A stretch of 64,000 bases of DNA from Desulfobacterium sp. (GTDB lineage Bacteria; Desulfobacterota; Desulfobacteria; Desulfobacterales; Desulfobacteraceae). Shown one piece after another: positions 42,961-51,936 of this stretch (positions are counted from its first letter, which is position 1; the number at the start of each line of letters is the position of its first letter). Under the pieces are notes generated by a model, which did not search any database, was not told the origin of the DNA, and saw only the letters and a list, made by a program, of their open reading frames with translations. Position numbers and translations under genes: made by a program. The stretch is taken from the NCBI GenBank assembly GCA_016342325.1, contig JAEINR010000012.1, positions 1 to 64,000 of the forward strand, written 5' to 3'.

Positions 42961-44295
42961 TTATTGAACCATTTTTTCCGGGAGATAGAAGACGATCTCC
43001 GGGAATAGGGTGATCAGGATAACCATGAGGACCATGATGACGAAGAAGGGCAGGGTCGCCCTTAAAATGGTGCTCACCTTTTCCCCTGAGATGCCCTGGA
43101 TGACAAAGATGCTGAATCCCACCGGGGGCGTTATCTGGGAGAGCTCCACCATGAACACCAGGAATATGCCGAACCAGAGGGGCTCAAAGCCCGCTGCCAC
43201 CACGATGGGCAGCACAATGGGCAGGGTCATCACCACGATGGAGATGCCGTCCAGCATCATGCCCAGCACGATGTACATCAACCCCACCACCAGGATCAGC
43301 ACATACGGGGAGAGGCCCAATCCGACGATGTAGACGCTCAAAGCCCGTGCGATCCCCACAAAGCCCACCACCTGGGAGAGAAAGGAGGCGGAAAGGATGA
43401 TGAAGCAGATCATGCAGTTGGTCTTGACCGCATTGACCAGGGCCTCCTTGAAGTTACTCCAGGTGAGGTTCTTGAAGGCGAACGCCAGAACCAGGGAGCC
43501 GATCACGCCGATGGCCGCCGCCTCGGTGGGGGTGGTGATGCCCATGTAGATGCCGCCGAGAACGGCCAGGATCAGCCCCAGGATGGGCAGCAAATCCTTG
43601 AGGGCCGCAATCTTCTGGGCCAGGGTAAAGGTCTCTGTCTCCTGGGGCACCACATCGGGTTTGATGGTGGCAACGATGATGATGTACAGGGAGTAGGCCG
43701 CAGCCAGCATCAGCCCCGGTATCACCCCGCTCATGAACAGCTTGCCGATGGAGGTGTCCGAGAGAATTCCGTAGATGATCATGATCAGGCTCGGGGGGAT
43801 GAGAAACCCTAGGGTGCCGGCCCCGGCAAGGGAGCCGATGGCCAGACTCTTGTCATAGCCCCGCTTTGAGAGCTCGTCCAGGGTGATCTTGCCCACGGTG
43901 GCCGTGGTGGCGGCGCTGGAGCCGGACACGGCGGCAAACAGGGAGCAGGCAAACACATTGATGTGGAGGAGCCTGCCCGGCACCTTGGAAAGCCAGGGCA
44001 ACAGCCCGTTCAAAAGCTTGGTTGAGATCGCCGTTCGGTAGAGGATCTCCCCCATGAGGATGAACAGGGGCAGGGCCGTGAGGGACCAGGAGTTGGTGCT
44101 GTTGTAGATGGAGTTGGACAGCAGTCCCCCGATCTTGTCCCACACCGAGATCACCGGCGGCAGGTTGAGGTCAAAGACCAGCATGCCGAAGATGCCCGTC
44201 CCCAGCAGGGAGAACCCGATCCACAGTCCTGAAAACAGGCAGAGAAACATGAAGCCGAACAAAAAAAGGGACATTAATAAGGGATCGGAAATCAT
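42961..44295 (-). CDS. dctM: TRAP transporter large permease (DctM family)
   Basis: A 444-residue membrane protein with the family's ~12 hydrophobic segments. Typical segments are SGSSAATTATVGKITLDELS, GSLAGAGTLGFLIPPSLIMI, and the C-terminal LSQITPPVGFSIFVIQGISG. It forms the Na+-coupled translocation channel with DctQ. It overlaps dctQ by 4 bp and is the last gene of the nine-gene operon. A copy of the dispersed repeat follows its stop codon. Confidence 0.95.
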   Translation of the reverse strand: MISDPLLMSLFLFGFMFLCLFSGLWIGFSLLGTGIFGMLVFDLNLPPVISVWDKIGGLLSNSIYNSTNSWSLTALPLFILMGEILYRTAISTKLLNGLLPWLSKVPGRLLHINVFACSLFAAVSGSSAATTATVGKITLDELSKRGYDKSLAIGSLAGAGTLGFLIPPSLIMIIYGILSDTSIGKLFMSGVIPGLMLAAAYSLYIIIVATIKPDVVPQETETFTLAQKIAALKDLLPILGLILAVLGGIYMGITTPTEAAAIGVIGSLVLAFAFKNLTWSNFKEALVNAVKTNCMICFIILSASFLSQVVGFVGIARALSVYIVGLGLSPYVLILVVGLMYIVLGMMLDGISIVVMTLPIVLPIVVAAGFEPLWFGIFLVFMVELSQITPPVGFSIFVIQGISGEKVSTILRATLPFFVIMVLMVILITLFPEIVFYLPEKMVQ

Positions 44296-44768
44296 AATAG
44301 CCTCTTTAAAAATCGCGCCGCAAGCTGTAGGTCAAACATGAGAAGGCCTGCGGGAATAACTACCTGGGAGAGGTAGATGGGGGTTTCACTGATACTGTCC
44401 GCCAGCATGTCCAGCTCCCAGGACTCATAGGCCATGAGCGCGGTGTGATACAGGGCAAAGGTGGTGATGGCCATGGCCGCAAAGGTGGCGATGGTGTCCA
44501 GCACCCCTTGTCCTCGTTTGCCGAGGAGGGACGTCAGGAGGGTGATCCGGATATGGGCCTCCTCCTTCAGTGTGAAGGCAAGGCCCAGGAGGACCACCGC
44601 CACAAAGAAGTAGGCGCTGTACTCGTCGGCAATGAGGGTGGAGGTGTTGAACACTGAACGAAGCACGATCTCCACGGCAATGATGAGCACGATCAGGATC
44701 ATGAAAACAGCCGATAATGAGGCTCCCCAAAGGGAGAGCCTCTCTATGAAGGTGACGGCCCGTTTCAT
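44292..44768 (-). CDS. dctQ: TRAP transporter small permease (DctQ family)
   Basis: A 158-residue four-helix membrane protein of the DctQ type, with the central AVEIVLRSVFNTSTLIADEY segment and LGLAFTLKEEAHIRITLLTS, which match the family's most conserved loop. It pairs with DctM. It overlaps both neighbours by 4 bp in ATGA-type junctions. Confidence 0.92.
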   Translation of the reverse strand: MKRAVTFIERLSLWGASLSAVFMILIVLIIAVEIVLRSVFNTSTLIADEYSAYFFVAVVLLGLAFTLKEEAHIRITLLTSLLGKRGQGVLDTIATFAAMAITTFALYHTALMAYESWELDMLADSISETPIYLSQVVIPAGLLMFDLQLAARFLKRLL

Positions 44769-45748
44769 TTGGCGTATTTGTCGAGGATGGATTGGGTCTT
44801 GCTGTCGGCCTTGGCGGAAAAGGTCTCCACGATTTTGGCCGCGGCCGTGTCCATCTCTTTGGAGAGGGCGGCAGAGGGCTCAGCAATGGTGAATCCCTTC
44901 TCTTTTATGATGGCAAGGGCCTCCCGGGTCTTGGCCTCGGAGTTGCTCCACTGGTTTTTTTCCGTGTCGGCTGCGGCCTTGAGCATGGCGTTCTGCTGAT
45001 CCTTTGTCATGGATTTCCAGTAGTCCAGGTTGATGGTGACCATGTTCAGGGGAAAGGCGTAGTTGATGTTGGTGAAGTTCTCCAGCACCTCCCAGAATTT
45101 ACCGTTTTTGGTGGATTCGGCCGAGGTGAGCACCGAGTCGATCATGCCGGTTCTAAGGGAAGAGTAAACCTCGCCCCAGGGAAGGGAAAGGGGGGCGCCG
45201 CCAAGTTCCCTGAGGAAGTTGGCGCCGTTTTTGTCATAGGTCCGGGTCTTGAGGCCCTTAATGTCGGCGGCGGTGTTGACGGCCTTTTTGGTGACAAGTC
45301 CGCTGGGGGGCCAGGGCGCGGCATAGAGAAGCTTCTGGTTCCACTTTTTTGCGGCCTTTTCATACAAGGGCTTGCAGTCGTTGTAGAGGGTCTTTGCCTC
45401 ATCAAAGGAAGCGGCCAGGCGGGGCAAGGAGCTTAAGCCGAACACATGCTCACTGCCGGCCACCACCCCCATGAGGATGTCGCTCATGGGCAGCTGGGCG
45501 TCTTTCACGGATTTTAACAGCTCGGGTCCCTTGAATCCAAGGCTGCCGCCGGGATGAACCGTGATGTCGATGTTGCCGTTTGAATACGCTTTGGCCAGCT
45601 TGGCAAAATCCATGGCCCCCATGGTGTGGAAGCTTGTTGCGCCGTAGACGGCGTTAAGGTCGAGCTTCAACGGTTTGCCGGCCCAGGCAAGGGTTGCTGA
45701 AAAGAGAACAAGGGTCAAGACGAGCAGGGCTTTTTTGAATGGCTTCAT
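44765..45748 (-). CDS. dctP: TRAP transporter solute-binding protein (DctP family)
   Basis: A 327-residue periplasmic binding protein with signal peptide (cleavage near AWAGKP, residue ~23). Features are YGATSFHTMGAMDFAKLAKA, then the FGFK-like SLGFKGPELLKSVKDAQLPM and the binding-site region GLKTRTYDKNGANFLRELGG, where Arg usually contacts a ligand carboxylate. The operon context (two 5-oxoprolinase-type enzyme systems) suggests pyroglutamate or a related carboxylated lactam as ligand. AAAGGAGAAAA precedes the ATG; dctQ overlaps by 4 bp. Confidence 0.92.
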   Translation of the reverse strand: MKPFKKALLVLTLVLFSATLAWAGKPLKLDLNAVYGATSFHTMGAMDFAKLAKAYSNGNIDITVHPGGSLGFKGPELLKSVKDAQLPMSDILMGVVAGSEHVFGLSSLPRLAASFDEAKTLYNDCKPLYEKAAKKWNQKLLYAAPWPPSGLVTKKAVNTAADIKGLKTRTYDKNGANFLRELGGAPLSLPWGEVYSSLRTGMIDSVLTSAESTKNGKFWEVLENFTNINYAFPLNMVTINLDYWKSMTKDQQNAMLKAAADTEKNQWSNSEAKTREALAIIKEKGFTIAEPSAALSKEMDTAAAKIVETFSAKADSKTQSILDKYAK

Positions 45749-45805
45749 TTTTTCTCCTTTTGAAAAACGTTATGGTTATCTAAGGATGCGGGCCTTCCGC
45801 ATCCG

Positions 45806-46810
45806 TTAAATTTGAATCAAATGTCGCTCCAGCCGCTGGCTTAAGCTTTCGGGGTCAATCCCGGCGGTCTTAAGATCCATGGCGGGAAGGGCGTTGAAAA
45901 AGGCGGTTCTTTCCCTGTACGCCCGGTGGGCGTCGTCCAGGGTGATTGGGACAAAGCGGACACTGTCCCCGGGCACGGCCTGGGCAAGCTTTGGGAGGTC
46001 TGTTGAGATCACGGTGGCGATCTTTGTGTAGCCCCCAACGGTCTGCTCGGCCAACAGCACGATGGGCTGTCCGTCCGGGGGCACCTGGACCCCGCCGGGA
46101 AGGCTTGGTTCCGAGATGATGCTTGAAGACGTGTACGGCCGTTGGTGGATCACAGGGCCGGTCAAGCGGTATCCCATGCGGTTGGCCTGGTGGGAGACGG
46201 TGAAGCATGACCCGAAAAAGAGGGCCAGGCCGTCGTCAAAATAGTCGTCCTGGGGACCGGGTATGGCCCTGAGCTCTATTTCGTGGCCGTAGGCGGGAAC
46301 AAATTCCCTGGGCAGTTGTCTGGTTTCATCCGGAAGGGGGGTGTCGAACCCTTGGATCAGGTCGCCCTTTACCAGGGCCCGGCCTTCGAGTCCGCCTAGC
46401 TGTGCGCCAATGTAGCAGGAGCGACTGCCCATCACCTCGGGTACATCAATGCCGCCGGTGACGGCAAGGTAGCTTCGGCACCCGGTGATCGCCTGGTTGA
46501 CGACCAGAAGATCGCCCTTTTTCACCCTGTGGGAGCGCCAGTTGTCGGCGGCAACGCCGTTGATGGTTAGCCCCATGTCGGCCCCTGTGACGGCGATAAT
46601 GGTGTCATAAAGCAGCTCCAGGGTAGGTCCGATAAAGGTGATCTCCAGGACGGCCTGGTTGCCCGTGTTCCCCGCCAAAAGGTTGGCTATTCTGCCGGCA
46701 TCCTTGTCCAGCATGCCGCAGGGGGGGACCCCGAACTGCTGGAACCCGAAGCGGCCCAGGTCCTGGACCAGGGTGTGGGCGCCGGGCTCAATGGTTTTAA
46801 AAACCTGCAT
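45806..46810 (-). CDS. pxpC: 5-oxoprolinase subunit C (biotin-dependent carboxylase-like domain)
   Basis: A 334-residue protein of the PxpC/KipA/YbgK family. Hallmarks are the N-terminal PGAHTLVQDLGRFGFQQFGV, GMLDKDAGRIANLLAGN, and AVTGGIDVPEVMGSRSCYIG, with a C-terminal VVGGYTKIATVI-like stretch. With PxpA and PxpB it forms the prokaryotic ATP-dependent 5-oxoprolinase that converts 5-oxoproline to glutamate. It directly abuts pxpB; stop and start codons are adjacent. A 57-bp gap separates it from dctP. Confidence 0.92.
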   Translation of the reverse strand: MQVFKTIEPGAHTLVQDLGRFGFQQFGVPPCGMLDKDAGRIANLLAGNTGNQAVLEITFIGPTLELLYDTIIAVTGADMGLTINGVAADNWRSHRVKKGDLLVVNQAITGCRSYLAVTGGIDVPEVMGSRSCYIGAQLGGLEGRALVKGDLIQGFDTPLPDETRQLPREFVPAYGHEIELRAIPGPQDDYFDDGLALFFGSCFTVSHQANRMGYRLTGPVIHQRPYTSSSIISEPSLPGGVQVPPDGQPIVLLAEQTVGGYTKIATVISTDLPKLAQAVPGDSVRFVPITLDDAHRAYRERTAFFNALPAMDLKTAGIDPESLSQRLERHLIQI

Positions 46811-47515
46811 TTAGTTTTGCCTCCCTTTGATCTCCTGGAATTCATCCAGGTCGATGGCCCGGAACTTCAACAGATCCCCGGCCTTGAGCAGGATGGGATC
46901 TTTCCTTGCCGGATCAAACAGCCGGATGGGACAGCGGCCGATGAGTTGCCAGCCGCCGGGGCTCTCAATGGGGTAGATACCGGTCTGGTTGTTGGCGATG
47001 CCCACGGATCCCCAGGGTACCCGTTTCCGGGGGGAGTCGAGGCGGGGGGTGTGAAGTTGCTCAGGCAGCCCGCCCAGGTAGGGAAACCCCGGGGTGAACC
47101 CGATCATGTAGATGGGGTAGAGGGGCCGGGTGTGGATCTCGATCACCGCTTCGGGGGTGAGGTTGTGGATTTCGGCCACCATGTTAAGGTCCGGTCCCAG
47201 GGTCGGGTGGTAGCACACGGGCAATTCCACGGTGTCGGGTTCAGCAAGGGCCGTAGCCGACAGCCCCTGGTTCAGCCGGGTGAGCAGCGGCTTGAGGGTG
47301 TCCGGGGCAGTCGTGCAGGGATCATAGATGACGATCACCGCACAATAGGTGGGGATCACCTCTGTGATGCCGGGCACGGGCTCGGCTGCAAGCACGCTTG
47401 CCATGGCGCGAATCCGCTGGTTGATGCCGGGATCAATGGCGTTTCCGAACTCCATGAGCAGGCCGCAGTCCCCGGCGGTTCGAAAGAGGGGGGTGAGGTA
47501 GAGTCCTTTAGCCAT
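46811..47515 (-). CDS. pxpB: 5-oxoprolinase subunit B (KipI/YbgJ family)
   Basis: A 234-residue PxpB/KipI-family protein, with TAGDCGLLMEFGNAIDPGIN at the N-terminus and the family signature FTPGFPYLGGLPEQLHTPRL near residue 155. The ending GGWQLIGRCPIRLFDPARKD also fits. It forms the ATP-using 5-oxoprolinase with PxpA and PxpC. It overlaps pxpA by 8 bp. Confidence 0.93.
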   Translation of the reverse strand: MAKGLYLTPLFRTAGDCGLLMEFGNAIDPGINQRIRAMASVLAAEPVPGITEVIPTYCAVIVIYDPCTTAPDTLKPLLTRLNQGLSATALAEPDTVELPVCYHPTLGPDLNMVAEIHNLTPEAVIEIHTRPLYPIYMIGFTPGFPYLGGLPEQLHTPRLDSPRKRVPWGSVGIANNQTGIYPIESPGGWQLIGRCPIRLFDPARKDPILLKAGDLLKFRAIDLDEFQEIKGRQN

Positions 47516-48302
47516 GGGTCAGCCCTTTTCCGGCATCAATGGCAGGGGCCAGGGTGACACCGTTGGATTCCATGGCCTGGCGGATGGTTTTCACCAGGTC
47601 CACGGCCTTGGGGTTGTCCCCGTGGATGCAGAGGGTCTGGGCGTTGAGCTGTATCCGGGTGCCATCGGTGGCAATCACTTCCCCTTGGGTGGCCATCATC
47701 AGCGCCCGCTCTGCCACTTCGGAGGGATTGCTGATCACGGCTCCGGGAAGCTTTCTTGGGGCCAGGGTTCCTTCCGGGGTGTAGGCCCGGTCCGGAAAGG
47801 CCTCAAAGATCACCTTCAGGCCCATGGTGCGGGAAAGCGCTGTCATGTGTTCTCCCTTTTTGCCGGCAAGGGCAATGTAGGCCATGTCCGGATCCACATC
47901 CACAATGGCCTGGGCAATGGTGGCGGCGGTGGCCGGGTCTTCCACGGCCTTGAGGTAGAGGCTGCCGTGGGGCTTGACATGGGTGACCCGGGTGTTGTGG
48001 GCCCTGGCAAAGGCCTGGAGGGCGCCGATCTGGTAGATGATGGCGCTCCTGAGCTCCTGGGGGGTCAGGTCCATGTGTCTTCTGCCAAAGCCTTCAATGT
48101 CGGGGTAGCCCGGGTGGGCGCCGATGTTCACCCCGTTTTTTTTGGCAAGACCGATGGTTCGATCCATCACCGTGGGGTCGCCAGCGTGGTAGCCGCAGGC
48201 GATGTTGGCCGAGGTGATGAGCGGCATAACCGCCTCGTCCATGCCCAGGGTGTACGCCCCGAAGCTCTCTCCCATGTCGCAGTTCAGATCAATGGTTGTC
48301 AT
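47508..48302 (-). CDS. pxpA: 5-oxoprolinase subunit A (LamB/YcsF family)
   Basis: A 264-residue protein of the LamB/YcsF family. The N-terminal signature is IDLNCDMGESFGAYTLG, followed by SANIACGYHAGDP and NIGAHPGYPDIEGFGRR, with conserved His and Asp residues for catalysis. VKPHGSLYLKAVED is also typical. It is the hydrolytic partner of PxpB/PxpC. It overlaps hyuB by 4 bp and pxpB by 8 bp. Confidence 0.94.
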   Translation of the reverse strand: MTTIDLNCDMGESFGAYTLGMDEAVMPLITSANIACGYHAGDPTVMDRTIGLAKKNGVNIGAHPGYPDIEGFGRRHMDLTPQELRSAIIYQIGALQAFARAHNTRVTHVKPHGSLYLKAVEDPATAATIAQAIVDVDPDMAYIALAGKKGEHMTALSRTMGLKVIFEAFPDRAYTPEGTLAPRKLPGAVISNPSEVAERALMMATQGEVIATDGTRIQLNAQTLCIHGDNPKAVDLVKTIRQAMESNGVTLAPAIDAGKGLTHG

Positions 48303-49936
48303 GATTTTTTTCCTTTGATGGTATCGGGGCGAAGCGTGCTGTAGCCGCCCTTTCCTTCGATGTTGTCGGGCCGAAGTCGGCCATAGCCGCCGCCGCCCGG
48401 GGTTTCTAACCGCAGGATCTCATTGGTTTTCATTTGGGTGTGGAACTTGCCGGGCATGGGTTCTTCCCGGCCGTTCCGCAGGATTTTGTTGGTGCCCCGT
48501 TTGCCGGGATCTCCCCCTGCCACGCCATAGGGCCGGGTCCTGCGTCGTTCGGAGATCACGGTCACCTCGGCGTCGGACAACAGTTTCATCTCCCGGACAA
48601 GGCCGCAGCCCCCGGAGAAGCGGCCCCTGCCGCCCGAGTGCTTCCGGATGGCGTACCGGGTCACCAGAAAGGGGTAACTGTATTCCAGGGCTTCCACCGG
48701 GGTGTTGAGGGTGTTTGTCATGTGGGAGTGGACAGCGCTCTCCCCGTGGGACGTGGCGGTTGCGCCCATGCCGCCGGCCAGGGTCTCGTAGTAGGCAAAG
48801 GGGTGGCCGGTCCTGGTATCCATGCCGCCGATGGTGACGTTGTTCATGGTGCCCTGGCTTGCGGCCGAAATCCGGCCGGGAAGGGCTTTGTTCAACGCCC
48901 CCATTACCGTGTCCACCACCCGCTGGGAGGTTTCCACATTGCCGGCTGCCACCGGGGCGGGAAAGACAGCATCCACAATGCTGCCCTTCCGGGTCTTGAC
49001 GGTGATGGGCCGGAAGCTGCCAGCGTTAAAGGGGATCTCCTCCCGGATCAGGGTCCTGAACACATAGATGACGGCGGAAAGGGTGATGGCGAAAACGGCG
49101 TTGACACTGCCCGGAACCTGGTCGGCGGAATCGGTGAAGTCCAGGAAGGCCTGGTCTTTGTCAATGGTGAGGGTCACCTTGATGGCGATATTTTCCGTGG
49201 TAAGGCCGTCGTCATCCAGGTGGTCCTCAAATTCGTAGCTGCCGTCCGGGATGGTGGCGATCTGTTGCCGGGTGACGGCCTCGGAATAGTCCATGAGGGC
49301 ATGGGCATGGAAGGATACCGTGTCAAGACCATGGGTTGCGACAAGGGCCTTCATCCGTTTGATGCCCGTGGTGTTGGCCATGATCTGGGCCTCAAAATCC
49401 CCCTCCCGCTCGTGGGGCGTCCGGACGTTGCTGAGAAACAGGGTCATGAGGTCCCTGTCCCGCTCTCCCTGTTTCATGATCTTCAACGGCGGGATGATGA
49501 TCCCCTCCTGGAACAAGGAGGTGGACAGGGGCATGGAGCCCGCGGTCATGCCCCCCACATCTGCGTGGTGGGCCCGGTTGGCCACGAAAAAAAGCGGGAA
49601 GGGATCGTCCCCGAACACAGGGGCCACAAGGGTGATGTCCGGCAGGTGGCTGCCGCCCTTGTAAGGATCGTTGAGCATGACCATGTCGCCCTCATGGAAA
49701 TCCACACTTTCGATGGCCGTCTTCACGGACAGGGGCATGGAGCCCAGGTGGACCGGGATGTGGGCGGCCTGGGCGATCATCTCGCCGGATCCGTCAAACA
49801 GGGCGCAGGAGAAGTCCCGGCGTTCCTTGATGTTGGGGGAGAAGGCGGTGCGGTTCAACGTCACTCCCATCTCTTCGCAGATGGATGAAAGCCTGTTCTT
49901 GAACACCTCCATGAGGACCGGGTTGGGCTGGGTCAT
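48299..49936 (-). CDS. hyuB: Hydantoinase B / 5-oxoprolinase family protein (HyuB)
   Basis: A 545-residue HyuB-type subunit. Hallmarks are NRTAFSPNIKERRDFSCALF, AHIPVHLGSMPLSVK, LNDPYKGGSHLPDITLVAP, and in the C-terminal half GGMGATATSHGESAVHSHMT plus GGRGRFSGGCGLVREMKLL. With HyuA it hydrolyses a cyclic amide (5-oxoproline or a hydantoin) with ATP. A short imperfect repeat (GYGRLRPDNIEGK, GYSTLRPDTIKGK) forms the extreme C-terminus. It overlaps both neighbours by 4 bp. Confidence 0.94.
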   Translation of the reverse strand: MTQPNPVLMEVFKNRLSSICEEMGVTLNRTAFSPNIKERRDFSCALFDGSGEMIAQAAHIPVHLGSMPLSVKTAIESVDFHEGDMVMLNDPYKGGSHLPDITLVAPVFGDDPFPLFFVANRAHHADVGGMTAGSMPLSTSLFQEGIIIPPLKIMKQGERDRDLMTLFLSNVRTPHEREGDFEAQIMANTTGIKRMKALVATHGLDTVSFHAHALMDYSEAVTRQQIATIPDGSYEFEDHLDDDGLTTENIAIKVTLTIDKDQAFLDFTDSADQVPGSVNAVFAITLSAVIYVFRTLIREEIPFNAGSFRPITVKTRKGSIVDAVFPAPVAAGNVETSQRVVDTVMGALNKALPGRISAASQGTMNNVTIGGMDTRTGHPFAYYETLAGGMGATATSHGESAVHSHMTNTLNTPVEALEYSYPFLVTRYAIRKHSGGRGRFSGGCGLVREMKLLSDAEVTVISERRRTRPYGVAGGDPGKRGTNKILRNGREEPMPGKFHTQMKTNEILRLETPGGGGYGRLRPDNIEGKGGYSTLRPDTIKGKKS

Positions 49937-51936
49937 GGGGCCACCTCATTTTTGCTGTTGCTGTTGCAGGTGATGATGAGGTTGCCGAAATTGTCCACCT
50001 GGGCCAGGGCCCCCGGGGGAATCACCAGGGTGGCGGAGTACTCCAGGACAATGGCAGGACCCGGGATGCGGTTGCCGTTTCTCAACCGGCTTCTGAGGAT
50101 CAGGTTTGCGCCATGGGGGATGCTGTCGAAGATCACCTGTTGCTGGCCGACAAAGGCGCTGGGGTCGGGTGTTTTGCCCTGGAATGGTTCGGGTTCAAAG
50201 ACGGGCTTTTCGGAAATACCCCGTGCCCTGAGGCGGATGTTGACGATCTCCACGGCCTTGTTTCGCCCGGCGTAGCCATAGCTTTTTTCATGGAGCCGGT
50301 GGAAGCGTTCTTCATAGTCCAGGTCAAAGGGGACCATGAGCTCAAAGGATTGGCCCTTGTACCGCATGTCAAGGAACGGTTCAATGATGACGCTATCCGG
50401 GTCAAACCCCTCGGCTGCAAGCGCCGCTAACCCGGTTTTTATCAGCGGGGCAAAGCACTGGTCGAGCCTGGGAAACAGGCCCGCTTCCTGGGCCAGCATC
50501 ACCGTGAGGGAGTAGTCCTTGATCACATCGGCCATGAGCATGCCCATGGCCGAGAGGGTGCCCGGGTTTTTGGGGACCATGACGGTGGGGATGTTCATCT
50601 GCCGGGCCAGATCCACGGCATGGAGGCCGCCGGCCCCGCCAAAGGAGAACAGGGTAAACCCGGAGGGGTCGACGCCCCGCTCCACCGAGATCACCCGGAT
50701 CGCTTTTTCCATGACGGCATTGGCAACGCTGATTACCCCCTGGGCAAGGGCCATGGGGGTGAGGCCGGTCTGCTCCGCCGTGGCTTCAAACACGGTTTTC
50801 AGCCGGTCGAAATCAAGGGCCATGGTGCCCCCCAGAAAGTGGTCGGGTACCAGGCGCCCGAGGAAGAGGTTGGCATCGGTGACTGTGATCCGTTCCCCCG
50901 TGCCGTAGCAGATGGGGCCGGGAGTTGCGCCTGCGCTTTCAGGGCCCACCTGAAAGGCGCCCTGGGGGTTGATGGCGAGCATTGACCCGCCGCCGGCACC
51001 CACGGTGTGGATGTCGATCATGGGCACCTTGACGGGAAACCCGGCAATGGTGGATTCAGACGTGAGGGGCAGGGCGTTGTCCAATAGGGCCACGTCCGTG
51101 GAGGTGCCCCCCATGTCAAAGGAGATCAGCTTGTTCCTGTTGGCCATCCTGCCGGTTTCAAAGGCCCCGACAGCGCCGCCGGCAGGGCCGGAGAGGATGG
51201 TCTTCACCGATTCAGTCATGGCGGCGGCGGCAGAGATGGTGCCGCCGTTGGACTGCATGATCCTGAACGCTTTTGCCTTGAGCGCCTTTTGGATATGGCG
51301 GATATACCGGCCCATGATGGGGGAAACATAGGCGTTGATCAGGGTGGTGGAGGTGCGTTCGTACTCCCTGAATTCCGCCAGAACTTTGTGGGAGAGGGAG
51401 ACCGGGATGTTCAGTTCCCGGATCAGCTCCCCCATGCGGATCTCATCCCCGGGATCCAGATAGGAGAAGAGAAAACAGATGGCAACGGATTCCACCTGGG
51501 CCTGTTCCAGTTGTTCGGCCACCCGGGCGGCGGACGCCTCGTCAAAGGGCCGTTCCCGATCGCCGCTGCTGGTGATCCTGCAGTCCACCCCGAAGCAAAG
51601 GCTTTGGGGCACCATGGGCGTGGGTTTTCGATAACCCGGATTGTAGAGCTCCCTGCGGTTCTGGCGGCCGATGGCCACAATATCCTCAAATCCCTGGTTG
51701 GTGACAAGGGCCGTGACTGCCCCCTTTCGCTCCAAAAGGGCGTTGGTGGCCACGGTGGAGCCGTGGACCACCTGGAATTCCGTGGTGCCGGTGAGCTTTC
51801 TCAATCCCTCGAGCACGGATTCCGCCGGGTTGGAGGGGGTTGAGAGCAGCTTGAACACCCCCCATTCGCCGTTTTGCTTATAAATGAAATCGGTGAATGT
51901 GCCCCCTGTATCCACGCCAATGATCTCCATGGTCAT
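49933..51936 (-). CDS. hyuA: Hydantoinase A / 5-oxoprolinase family protein (HyuA)
   Basis: A 667-residue HyuA-type subunit. The N-terminal phosphate-binding motif is IGVDTGGTFTDF, VVHGSTVATNALLERKGA follows, and LISFDMGGTSTDVALLD is the second nucleotide motif. GAGGGSMLAINPQGAFQVGP and SFGGAGGLHAVDLARQM are also family marks. It is the ATP-binding half of the HyuAB pair. It overlaps hyuB and the GntR gene by 4 bp each. Substrate preference (oxoproline or hydantoin) cannot be settled by sequence. Confidence 0.94.
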   Translation of the reverse strand: MTMEIIGVDTGGTFTDFIYKQNGEWGVFKLLSTPSNPAESVLEGLRKLTGTTEFQVVHGSTVATNALLERKGAVTALVTNQGFEDIVAIGRQNRRELYNPGYRKPTPMVPQSLCFGVDCRITSSGDRERPFDEASAARVAEQLEQAQVESVAICFLFSYLDPGDEIRMGELIRELNIPVSLSHKVLAEFREYERTSTTLINAYVSPIMGRYIRHIQKALKAKAFRIMQSNGGTISAAAAMTESVKTILSGPAGGAVGAFETGRMANRNKLISFDMGGTSTDVALLDNALPLTSESTIAGFPVKVPMIDIHTVGAGGGSMLAINPQGAFQVGPESAGATPGPICYGTGERITVTDANLFLGRLVPDHFLGGTMALDFDRLKTVFEATAEQTGLTPMALAQGVISVANAVMEKAIRVISVERGVDPSGFTLFSFGGAGGLHAVDLARQMNIPTVMVPKNPGTLSAMGMLMADVIKDYSLTVMLAQEAGLFPRLDQCFAPLIKTGLAALAAEGFDPDSVIIEPFLDMRYKGQSFELMVPFDLDYEERFHRLHEKSYGYAGRNKAVEIVNIRLRARGISEKPVFEPEPFQGKTPDPSAFVGQQQVIFDSIPHGANLILRSRLRNGNRIPGPAIVLEYSATLVIPPGALAQVDNFGNLIITCNSNSKNEVAP

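Noticed and set aside
48434-49888. 484-codon ORF on the + strand opposite hyuB
   Set aside because: It is the antisense shadow of a well-supported HyuB gene. Its His/Gly-rich composition comes from GC-rich codons read in reverse; no family resemblance.
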